Assembly (NCBI RefSeq): GCF_031845305.1
Contig: NZ_JAVREH010000002.1
Location: 62,001 to 126,000, forward strand
DNA: 64,000 bases
Direction: 5' to 3'
DNA from: Jatrophihabitans_A lederbergiae
GTDB lineage: Bacteria; Actinomycetota; Actinomycetes; Mycobacteriales; Jatrophihabitantaceae
A program made the position numbers and the translations under genes. The notes beneath the pieces are model-generated. The model had not been told where the DNA came from and did no database searches. It was given only the letters and a program-made list of their open reading frames with translations. This document shows positions 56,856-64,000 of this stretch, in pieces. How positions within the stretch are numbered: the first letter of the stretch is position 1; every line of letters starts with the position of its first letter.

Positions 56856-58163
56856 GTGCTCAGCGCTTTCGCGTCTGCATTCAGGACGCCAGACCTGCGT
56901 AAGAAGCTGTTATTCACGCTGGCGATGATCGGGCTGTACCGGCTCGGTGCTTCGGTTCCGACGCCCAATACCAACAGCGTCGCGATCAACGCCTGCATCA
57001 AGTCGGCCAGTGGCAGCAGCCAGACCGCGTACGCCTTGATCAACCTCTTCTCCGGTGGAGCGCTGCTCAAGCTTTCGGTGTTCGCGCTGGGCATCATGCC
57101 CTACATCACCGCGAGCATCATCATTCAGCTGCTCGTCGTGGTGATCCCGCGATTCGAAGCGCTGAAAAAAGAGGGCCAGTCCGGCCAGCAGAAACTGACC
57201 CAGTACAGCCGCTACCTGACCATCGGCCTGGCGATCCTGCAGTCTTCCGGCTTCGTCGCGCTTGCCCGATCCGGTCAGTTGTTCTCCGGTGCCACCGACT
57301 GCCACCCGCTGTACCGCGAGAGCATCTTCGCTCTCGGCACGATGGTCATCATCATGACGGCCGGTACCGCCGTGGTCATGTGGCTGGGCGAACTGGTCAC
57401 CGATCGCGGTGTCGGCAACGGCATGTCCATCCTGATGTTCACCTCGATCGCGGCTCGAATCCCGAACGAGGGCCAGACGATCCTCAAGACCTCGGGCGGC
57501 TTCGCGTTCACCCTGATCCTGTTGCTGGGTCTGGCGATCATCGCCGCCGTGGTCTTCGTGGAGCAGGCTCAGCGGCGGATTCCGGTCCAGTACGCCAAAC
57601 GCATGATCGGCCGGCGGATGTACGGCGGTACCTCGACGTACCTGCCGCTGAAGGTCAACATGGCCGGTGTCGTGCCCGTCATCTTCGCGTCCTCGCTGCT
57701 GTACATCCCGCAGTTGGTGTCGCAGCTGAACGGCAACAGCACCTCGGGCGTGCAGCTGTGGATCACGAACCACCTGATCAACCAGCAGGACTGGATCCAC
57801 ATCACGGTCTACTTCCTGCTGATCATCTTCTTCACGTACTTCTACGTGGGCATCACGTTCAACCCCGAAGAGCGCGCGGACGACATGAAGAAGTACGGCG
57901 GGTTCATTCCGGGCATCCGTCCGGGCCGTCCGACGTCGGAGTACCTGCAGTACGTGTTGTCGCGGATCACCCTGCCGGGCGCTCTCTACCTGGGCTTCAT
58001 CGCCGTGCTGCCGAACTTCTTCTTCTCGATGACCGGTGGCAACAACCAGAACTTCCCGTTCGGTGGCACCGCAGTTCTGATCATGGTCGGCGTTGCGCTC
58101 GACACCGTGAAGCAGATCGAGAGCCAGCTCATGCAGCGCAACTACGAAGGATTCCTGCGTTAA
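56856..58163 (+). CDS. secY: Preprotein translocase subunit SecY
   Basis: The protein-conducting channel, 435 residues with ten hydrophobic helices. MLSAFASAFRTPDLRKKLLFTLAMIGLYRLGASVP starts it, FALGIMPYITASIIIQLL follows, and the cytoplasmic loop GIRPGRPTSEYL (SecA/ribosome-contact Arg) is conserved. The GTG at 56856 follows GCAGGAGGA. The stop codon TAA directly abuts the ATG of a 21-codon ORF leading to adk. Confidence 0.98.
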   Translation: MLSAFASAFRTPDLRKKLLFTLAMIGLYRLGASVPTPNTNSVAINACIKSASGSSQTAYALINLFSGGALLKLSVFALGIMPYITASIIIQLLVVVIPRFEALKKEGQSGQQKLTQYSRYLTIGLAILQSSGFVALARSGQLFSGATDCHPLYRESIFALGTMVIIMTAGTAVVMWLGELVTDRGVGNGMSILMFTSIAARIPNEGQTILKTSGGFAFTLILLLGLAIIAAVVFVEQAQRRIPVQYAKRMIGRRMYGGTSTYLPLKVNMAGVVPVIFASSLLYIPQLVSQLNGNSTSGVQLWITNHLINQQDWIHITVYFLLIIFFTYFYVGITFNPEERADDMKKYGGFIPGIRPGRPTSEYLQYVLSRITLPGALYLGFIAVLPNFFFSMTGGNNQNFPFGGTAVLIMVGVALDTVKQIESQLMQRNYEGFLR

Positions 58164-58229
58164 ATGGGTGAGCAGCTGATTCGGTCAGCGCACAGGCTCA
58201 TGGACCGGAGTGGACCGGTGAGAACCTAG
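58164..58229 (+). CDS. Possible 21-codon coupling ORF between secY and adk
   Basis: ATG 58164 directly follows the secY TAA; the frame (MGEQLIRSAHRLMDRSG...) ends with TAG at 58227-58229, whose G is the first base of the adk GTG (TAGTG). It spans the entire 65-base gap. GGTGAG inside could serve adk. Confidence 0.4.
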   Translation: MGEQLIRSAHRLMDRSGPVRT

Positions 58230-58882
58230 TGCGACTCGTACTCGTGGGGCCACCTGGCGCAGGCAAGGGCACCCAGGCGGAGTTCATCGCCGAGCGGTTC
58301 TCCATCCCCAAGATCTCGACGGGTGACATCTTCCGGGCGAACGTATCCGGTGGCACGGAGCTGGGCAAGCTCGCGAAGTCCTACATGGACGCGGGTGACC
58401 TGGTTCCGGACAAGGTCACCGTGGCCATGGTGCGGGACCGGCTCGGCGAGCCTGACGCTGCCGCGGGTTTCCTGCTCGACGGGTTTCCGCGCAACGTCGC
58501 CCAAGCCTACGAACTCGATTCCGCGCTCGGTGATCTCGGCTCGTCCCTGGACGTGGTGGTGGAACTCGAGGTCGACAGCGAAGAAGTTGTCCGCCGGCTG
58601 TCCGGTCGACGGATGTGCCGCAAGTGCGGCCATATCTGGCACGTCGACTACGAGCCGACGGATGCCGAGGGTGTCTGCGACCTGTGCGGTGGCGACCTGT
58701 TCCAGCGTGACGACGACAAGGCCGAAACTGTCCGGCACCGGCTCGACGTCTACGCCGAGCAGACCGCGCCCCTGATCAAGTTCTACGACCAGCGAGGCCA
58801 GCTCGTGGTGGTCGACGCGCTCGGTACCGTCGAGGACGTGACCGAACGTGCCATCACCGCCCTCACCAAAGTGACCTCCTGA
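58229..58882 (+). CDS. adk: Adenylate kinase
   Basis: Converts AMP + ATP to 2 ADP. The 217-residue long-form enzyme has the P-loop GPPGAGKGTQ at 7-16, the AMP-site DGFPRN and a zinc-type LID with Cys130/133/150/153. Many actinobacterial Adks lack the LID cysteines (short form in mycobacteria), so the four-Cys LID is worth noting. It starts at GTG 58229 in the usual secY-adk-map order. Confidence 0.97.
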   Translation: MRLVLVGPPGAGKGTQAEFIAERFSIPKISTGDIFRANVSGGTELGKLAKSYMDAGDLVPDKVTVAMVRDRLGEPDAAAGFLLDGFPRNVAQAYELDSALGDLGSSLDVVVELEVDSEEVVRRLSGRRMCRKCGHIWHVDYEPTDAEGVCDLCGGDLFQRDDDKAETVRHRLDVYAEQTAPLIKFYDQRGQLVVVDALGTVEDVTERAITALTKVTS

Positions 58883-58889
58883 CCTGCCC

Positions 58890-59723
58890 ATGCGCCGTCG
58901 TAGGGATGACATCCAGCTGAAGTCGCCTGAGCAGATCAAGCTCATGCGCCGCGCCGGGCTTGCCGTGGCCGCCGGGTTGGCAGCGATGACCGAGGCCACG
59001 CAGCCGGGTGTGTCGACCTATGAACTCGACCAGATCGCGCGCTCAGCCCTGGCGAAGGCCGGAGCTACGTCGTCCTTCCTCGGCTACGCCGGACCGCCGC
59101 CCTTTCCCGGCGTCATCTGTTCGTCCCGGAACTCCAAGATCGTTCATGGCATACCCAGCAAGGACGACGTGCTGGCCGACGGCGACCTGATCTCGCTGGA
59201 CTTCGGCGCGATCGTGGACGGCTGGCACGGCGACGCCGCCGTCACCGTCACGGTCGGACAGGTCTCCGCCGAAGCGGCCGCGTTGTCGGCCGCGTGCCGA
59301 AGCTCGATGTGGGACGGCATCGCCGCGGCCCAGGTCGGTGGCCGGCTGACCGACATCTCGCATGCCGTCGAGACGTCCGTCCGCAGGTCCGGCCGCTACG
59401 GCATCGTGACCGGTTACGGCGGCCACGGGATCGGCACCGCCATGCACATGGAGCCGCACATCCTCAACCATGGAAAGCCCGGCAGGGGCCCGGAACTCGT
59501 TGCGGGAATGGCGCTGGCAATCGAGCCCATGATCACCCTCGGCTCGCCCAACACCCGAGAGCTTGCCGACAACTGGACTGTGGAAACGGCCGACGGCTCC
59601 CCGGCCGCGCACTGGGAACACACGGTCGCCCTCCTTCCGGACGGGGTCTGGGTGCTCACGGCAGAGGACGGCGGACGCGCCGAACTGGCTGTCCGCGGCG
59701 TTCGGCTGAGTTCGCTGGCCTGA
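58890..59723 (+). CDS. map: Methionine aminopeptidase, type I
   Basis: Removes the initiator Met. The 277-residue protein keeps all five metal ligands: Asp104, Asp115, His179, Glu212 and Glu243, in LDFGAIVDGWHGDAA, GGHGIG, AIEPM and WEHTV. It lacks the N-terminal zinc-finger/SH3 extension, as expected for the MetAP-Ia form. It begins 7 bases after adk. Confidence 0.96.
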   Translation: MRRRRDDIQLKSPEQIKLMRRAGLAVAAGLAAMTEATQPGVSTYELDQIARSALAKAGATSSFLGYAGPPPFPGVICSSRNSKIVHGIPSKDDVLADGDLISLDFGAIVDGWHGDAAVTVTVGQVSAEAAALSAACRSSMWDGIAAAQVGGRLTDISHAVETSVRRSGRYGIVTGYGGHGIGTAMHMEPHILNHGKPGRGPELVAGMALAIEPMITLGSPNTRELADNWTVETADGSPAAHWEHTVALLPDGVWVLTAEDGGRAELAVRGVRLSSLA

Positions 59724-59818
59724 CCAATCCCCGCTGATCCCTGCATCGAATCTTGTTTGTGGCCGTTGTCAGTGCGGCGTTATAGGTTCGAGGGCAAGCT
59801 CAGAGAGGGGATGAGGGC

Positions 59819-61090
59819 ATGATTCGATCGACTTTCGATCACCGGACAGCACAGCCGATCAGCACAGTCGCCGAAGCCGGCACCTACGTGACGCGGGTCT
59901 GCTTCAAGCACGGGCCACCGACAAGAACTGGTCTCGAGCTGGAATGGATTCTTCTCGATCCCGCCGACCCGGAGCGTCGCGGTGATCTCAAGACCCTGCG
60001 GTCCCTGCTGGGTCCCCACGCTCCTCACACCATTGCCGCAGGCAGTCCAGCGGCCCCGCTGCCCGGTGGGGGTCTGGTCACGATCGAGCCGGGGGGCCAG
60101 GTCGAGATCTCCTCGGCCCCGGCACAGTCGGTCACCGCCTTGATCACGGCCATGACCGCGGACATCTCCGCACTGCAACGCCTGCTCGATCCGTCGGGTC
60201 TGGTGATGTCCGACCTGGCGGCGGACACCCGCCGGGCACCTGAGCTGTTGCTGCGGAGTCCGCGCTACACCGCGATGGCCGAGAGCTTCGACTCCATCAG
60301 CCCCGCCGGCCGCGTGATGATGTGTTCCACCGCCTCCGCGCAGGTGTGCCTGGACGTGGGTACTTCCGACCTGGCCGCCGAGCGGTGGCGAGCGGCGCAC
60401 TACCTCGGCCCGGTACTGCTGGCCGCGTTCGCCAACTCGCCGCTCGGCGCCGATACCGGGACGCCGGTCGTGTCAGCTCGGATGTCTGCCTGGTGGGAGC
60501 TCGATCCAGCACGCACGCTGCCCCCCGAGACGTTCGACCCGGCCGACTACCCGGCTCGGGTGCTGGACACCCAGGTGCTGGCGCGGCGCCGCGCGGACGG
60601 CCCGTGGCTGGTGTCCGAGCCCCTCACGCTGCGCGAGTGGGCCGCATCTGGCGAACCGCTGACGGCCGCCGACATCGATCTGCACCTGTCGATGCTGTTC
60701 CCTCCGGTGCGCCCTCAGGGGTACCTGGAATTTCGGTACCTCGATCAGCAGCCCGCGGGGGAATGGGTGGCGCCACTAGCGCTGATCGCCGCTCTGTTCC
60801 GCAGCGGCGAGTCGGTGCGCCAGGTGCTCGAGGCCTGTGCCGACGTCGCCGATCGCTGGCGCCAGGCGACCGAGTACGGCCTGGCCGACCCCGCACTGCG
60901 CCGGGCCGCGGCTGAGCTGCACGAGATCGCGCGGCCGGGAATCGCCGAATTGGACTTGGACCCCGCGACGCTGGCCTTCATCACCGACCTGCTCGACCGC
61001 CGGCTGCGGACGGGTATCAGCCCAGCCATGGACGCACTGCCGCACCCGCAACCAGAGAACGTTCCTCAGCCCGATAGGGAGCTGCGATGA
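59819..61090 (+). CDS. egtA: Glutamate-cysteine ligase EgtA (ergothioneine synthesis)
   Basis: Makes gamma-glutamylcysteine, the sulphur donor used by EgtB. The 423-residue GCS2-type ligase has GLELEWILLD near the N-terminus, TIEPGGQVEISSAP (substrate/ATP region) and the C-terminal YLEFRYLDQQPAGEW. ATG 59819 has GAGAGGGGATGAG upstream. It overlaps egtB by four bases (ATGA), and genes B, C and D follow without gaps, so identification is strong by context. Confidence 0.95.
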   Translation: MIRSTFDHRTAQPISTVAEAGTYVTRVCFKHGPPTRTGLELEWILLDPADPERRGDLKTLRSLLGPHAPHTIAAGSPAAPLPGGGLVTIEPGGQVEISSAPAQSVTALITAMTADISALQRLLDPSGLVMSDLAADTRRAPELLLRSPRYTAMAESFDSISPAGRVMMCSTASAQVCLDVGTSDLAAERWRAAHYLGPVLLAAFANSPLGADTGTPVVSARMSAWWELDPARTLPPETFDPADYPARVLDTQVLARRRADGPWLVSEPLTLREWAASGEPLTAADIDLHLSMLFPPVRPQGYLEFRYLDQQPAGEWVAPLALIAALFRSGESVRQVLEACADVADRWRQATEYGLADPALRRAAAELHEIARPGIAELDLDPATLAFITDLLDRRLRTGISPAMDALPHPQPENVPQPDRELR

Positions 61091-62430
61091 CCACGCTGCA
61101 CGACTTCACCGATCCGACGACGCTGACCGACGACGCGCTCCGCCAGCACATCGCCGCGGAACTCGACAGGGCCCGACAGCGCACCAGTGCGCTGGCAGAT
61201 GCCGTGGACGAGCAGGATCTGGTCAGCCAGCATTCGCCGCTCATGTCGCCCCTGGTGTGGGACTACGCGCACATCGCGAACCAGGAAGAGATCTGGCTGG
61301 TGCGGGATGTCGGCCGGCACGACGCCGTCCGCAGCGACATCGACGACATGTACGACGCCTTCCAGAACGCCCGGGCCGACCGTCCGGCGCTGCCGCTCCT
61401 GTCGCCGGTACAGACCCGGGGGTACGTGGCGCAGGTCCGGGACAAGGTCCTCGATGTCCTGAACTCCGCCCGGCTGAACGCCGATCCATTGACTCAGGCC
61501 GGTTTCGCGTTCGGCATGGTCGTGCAGCACGAGCAGCAGCACGACGAGACCATGTTGGCCACCCATCAGCTTCGCCGCACCGGCCCGGCGCTGCACGCCC
61601 CGACTCCGGCTCCCGACCGGGCCACCGGCCTGCCGGCAGAGATCTTCCTGCCGGCAGGCGGCTTCACGATGGGGACGTCGACCGAGGCATGGGCACTCGA
61701 CAACGAACGCCCCGCCCACGAGGTGCAGGTGGACGCCTTCTTCCTCGACACGACGCCGGTGACCAACGGCCAGTTCGCCGCCTTTCTCGACGCCGGTGGC
61801 TACGACGACGAGCGATGGTGGTCCGTAGGCGGATGGGCCCATCGACACCGCGCCAATCTCAGCGCGCCGCTCTTCTGGTTCCGCAACGACAACGGTGACT
61901 GGTACCGCCGGAGCTTCGGCACGGTGCTGCCCGTCGCGGCGGACGAGCCGGTGGTGCATGTCTGCTACTACGAGGCCGAGGCCTACGCGGCCTGGGCCGG
62001 CCGGAGGCTGCCCACCGAGGCGGAGTGGGAGAAGGCCGCGCGCTGGGATCCGGATACTCAACGGTCCCGGCGCTACCCGTGGGGCGACGCCGACCCGACG
62101 CCGGTGCATGCCAACCTCGGCCAACAGCATCTTCGGCCGGCCCTGGCGGGAAGCTATCCGGCAGGGGCGTCACCGCTCGGAGTGCATCAGCTGATGGGCG
62201 ACGTCTGGGAGTGGACGTCCTCCACGCTGTCGGCCTATCCCGGCTTCCGCCCGTTCCCGTATGACGAGTACACCAAGGTTTTTCTCGGATCGGATTACCG
62301 GGTGCTGCGAGGTGGGTCGTTCGGAACCGACCGTGCGGCGTGCCGGGGCACTTTCCGCAACTGGGACTACCCGATTCGCCGTCAGATCTTCGCCGGCTTC
62401 CGGACGGCCCGGAACGCCGGCCGGGCCTGA
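61087..62430 (+). CDS. egtB: Hercynine oxygenase / sulfoxide synthase EgtB
   Basis: A non-haem iron enzyme that joins hercynine and gamma-glutamylcysteine with O2. The 447-residue protein has an N-terminal DinB-like domain with the iron-site histidines (DYAHIANQEE; MVVQHEQQHDETM) and a C-terminal formylglycine-generating-enzyme-like domain (PAGGFTMGTS; GDVWEWTSS; VLRGGSF). The ATG overlaps the egtA stop; egtC follows after 6 bases. Confidence 0.96.
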   Translation: MTTLHDFTDPTTLTDDALRQHIAAELDRARQRTSALADAVDEQDLVSQHSPLMSPLVWDYAHIANQEEIWLVRDVGRHDAVRSDIDDMYDAFQNARADRPALPLLSPVQTRGYVAQVRDKVLDVLNSARLNADPLTQAGFAFGMVVQHEQQHDETMLATHQLRRTGPALHAPTPAPDRATGLPAEIFLPAGGFTMGTSTEAWALDNERPAHEVQVDAFFLDTTPVTNGQFAAFLDAGGYDDERWWSVGGWAHRHRANLSAPLFWFRNDNGDWYRRSFGTVLPVAADEPVVHVCYYEAEAYAAWAGRRLPTEAEWEKAARWDPDTQRSRRYPWGDADPTPVHANLGQQHLRPALAGSYPAGASPLGVHQLMGDVWEWTSSTLSAYPGFRPFPYDEYTKVFLGSDYRVLRGGSFGTDRAACRGTFRNWDYPIRRQIFAGFRTARNAGRA

Positions 62431-62436
62431 GCACCC

Positions 62437-63267
62437 GTGTGCCGTCACTTCGGCTACCTGGGCGAACCGGTCTCGCTCGCAGACCTGGTCTTCACTCCGC
62501 CGCACTCGCTGGCCAGCCAGTCCTACGCCCCACACGATATGCGCGGCGGCGGAACGGTCAACGTCGACGGCTTCGGAGTGGGATGGTACCCGGCAGGCTC
62601 TGCGGCTGTGAGCCGAACGGCTGAGGGTGAGCCGGCCGCGCGGCGCTACCGGCGGTCCGTGCCCATCTGGCAGGACGCCAACTTCGCCCAACTCGCGGCT
62701 GACACCCACGCGACCGGAGCTCTCGGTGCGCTGCGCAACGCCACCGCGGGCATGCCGGTGGCTGAGGCCGCGTGCGCCCCGTTCACCGATGGCCAGTGGC
62801 TCTTCAGCCTGAACGGACGCATCAGCGGCTGGCCCGACACCGTGGTTCGGCTTGCCGCTGAGCTGCCGCCGCGCGACCTGCTGACCCTCGAGGCACCGAC
62901 GGACTCCGCGCTGCTCTGGGCCGTCTTGCGTCATCGCCTGTCGGTGCCCGGGCAGCCCCGTCCGGTCGACCCGGCGGCGGTGCTCGGGAGCCTGGTGGCA
63001 CAACTGCTCATCGACGCGCCGGGATCGCGACTCAACACCCTGCTCACCGATGGTCGGCGACTCTATGCCACCACGGCCAGCCATTCGTTGTGGTGCCGGC
63101 ACAGCGGATCGAGCGTGTTGCTCGCGAGCGAGCCCTTCGACAACGACCCGGCGTGGATCTGCATCGAGGACGGCCGCGTCGTCACCGCCGACCGTACCGG
63201 CGTGAGCAGCGCCCCGCTGCCGCGCACCAGCCCTGAAGAAAGTGGATCGGATGTCCATCAACGTTGA
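62437..63267 (+). CDS. egtC: Gamma-glutamyl-hercynylcysteine sulfoxide hydrolase EgtC
   Basis: A class II glutamine amidotransferase-like enzyme that removes the gamma-glutamyl group after EgtB. The 276-residue protein starts with Met then the N-terminal nucleophile Cys2 in CRHFGYLGEPVSL, and has GWYPAG and TGALGALRNAT, typical of the family. It starts at GTG 62437. The last 17 bases overlap egtD in another frame. Confidence 0.95.
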   Translation: MCRHFGYLGEPVSLADLVFTPPHSLASQSYAPHDMRGGGTVNVDGFGVGWYPAGSAAVSRTAEGEPAARRYRRSVPIWQDANFAQLAADTHATGALGALRNATAGMPVAEAACAPFTDGQWLFSLNGRISGWPDTVVRLAAELPPRDLLTLEAPTDSALLWAVLRHRLSVPGQPRPVDPAAVLGSLVAQLLIDAPGSRLNTLLTDGRRLYATTASHSLWCRHSGSSVLLASEPFDNDPAWICIEDGRVVTADRTGVSSAPLPRTSPEESGSDVHQR

Positions 63268-64000
63268 CAACACCCTCCTCGACTCGGCCAGCTCGGTCGA
63301 GGAGCTGGCACTGGACGCGCGGGTCGGGCTCACGTCCACGCCCAAGTCTCTGCCGCCGAGGTGGTTCTACGACGCGCGTGGCAGCGAGCTGTTCGAGCAG
63401 ATCACCGAGCTGCCCGAGTATTACCCCACTAGGACGGAGCGCCAGATCCTGGAGGCGTACGCGGACGATATTGCCGCCGCGGCGCCGGTGAACACCGTCA
63501 TCGAGCTGGGTTCAGGGTCCTCGACCAAGACGCAGCTGCTCCTGGATGCGTGGCAGCGCGCTGGAGCCTTGCAACGGATCGTCACCCTGGACGTGTCCAC
63601 CAGTGCATTGGCTGAGGCGGCAGCCGGGCTCGCGGGCCGATATCCGGACGTCGAGGTACGTCCGGTGCGGGCTGACTTCGCCCGGCACCTCAAGGACCTT
63701 CCGACGACGGGACGTACCGCCATCGTCTTTCTGGGGTCCACCATCGGCAACCTCGACCCCGCTGAGCGTGGCCGGTTCTTCGAGCAGGTGAGGTCCGCGC
63801 TACCCGACGGCGACGTGCTGCTGATGGGTACCGACCTGGTCAAGTCAGAGCAGACTTTGGTTCCCGCCTACGACGACGCGGCCGGGGTCACGGCGGAGTT
63901 CAACCTGAACCTGCTCCAGGTGCTGAATCGGAAGCTGGACGGCAACCTGCCGATCGAGGCGTTCAGCCATCGCGCGGTCTGGAACTCGGAGCAGGAGCGG
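63251..64000 (+). CDS. egtD: Histidine N-alpha-methyltransferase EgtD (cut by window end)
   Basis: Trimethylates histidine to hercynine with SAM, the first step of ergothioneine synthesis. The 250 residues visible (about 320 expected) include PPRWFYDARGSELFEQITELPEYYPTR (histidine-side signature), the SAM-binding ELGSGSSTKT and FLGSTIGNLDP. ATG 63251 lies inside the end of egtC, with AGTGGATCGG as a weak ribosome-binding site, so translation is probably coupled. The frame is open to the window edge. Confidence 0.95.
   Translation, partial: MSINVDNTLLDSASSVEELALDARVGLTSTPKSLPPRWFYDARGSELFEQITELPEYYPTRTERQILEAYADDIAAAAPVNTVIELGSGSSTKTQLLLDAWQRAGALQRIVTLDVSTSALAEAAAGLAGRYPDVEVRPVRADFARHLKDLPTTGRTAIVFLGSTIGNLDPAERGRFFEQVRSALPDGDVLLMGTDLVKSEQTLVPAYDDAAGVTAEFNLNLLQVLNRKLDGNLPIEAFSHRAVWNSEQER

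Overview
The window is chromosomal DNA of a high-GC actinobacterium. The evidence is gene content and order: a nuo operon followed by a polyprenyl synthetase, rpmG-hadA-hadB next to tRNA-Trp-secE-nusG, a TTG-started rpoB, ergothioneine genes egtABCD, KorAB, many GTG starts and strong codon-third-position GC. The order around rpmG/had/secE/nusG/rplKA resembles Mycobacterium, but the downstream neighbours of hadAB and the accessory genes differ. I would place it among non-mycobacterial Actinomycetes (Frankiales-like or related) without naming a genus.

Layout. 1-7.8 kb: end of the complex I operon (nuoH tail, nuoI-N) with a translationally coupled polyprenyl diphosphate synthase. 8-11 kb: an acyl-ACP desaturase behind a palindromic operator, then a long repetitive Ser/Thr/basic surface-type protein. 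11-15 kb, minus strand: RarD transporter and 2-oxoglutarate:ferredoxin oxidoreductase KorA/KorB. 15-17.6 kb: an EspC/WXG100-like small protein, an unknown protein, RfbA and YajQ. 17.7-21.5 kb: tRNA-Tyr, -Thr, -Met and -Trp, rpmG, hadAB, a small acetyltransferase and an aminotransferase. 21.5-24.3 kb: secE-nusG-rplK-rplA.

24.6-30.0 kb: an accessory operon splits rplA from rplJ. It encodes an ECF sigma factor, a small unknown protein, a cytosolic-type subtilase and a TPR-CHAT protein with an intact His/Cys dyad. This is the best candidate for an undescribed system here. 30.2-39.5 kb: rplJ-rplL and rpoB-rpoC. 39.6-41.7 kb: a cold-shock gene with a structured leader, a patch of decayed genes (alcohol dehydrogenase tail, frameshifted SorC-type regulator) and a phosphotransferase. 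41.7-59.7 kb: str, S10 and spc operons (rpsL to map). 59.8-64 kb: egtA-B-C-D, with egtD cut by the window end.

Most of the window is core information-processing machinery (transcription, translation, secretion, start-Met removal) with a respiratory operon and thiol-redox metabolism beside it. A recurring oddity is that every gap of 30 bases or more inside the spc operon (and those before nusG and the subtilase) holds a mini-ORF whose stop overlaps the next gene's start. The most striking is a 41-bp tandem repeat before rpsH that creates three overlapping 14-codon ORFs in three successive frames.
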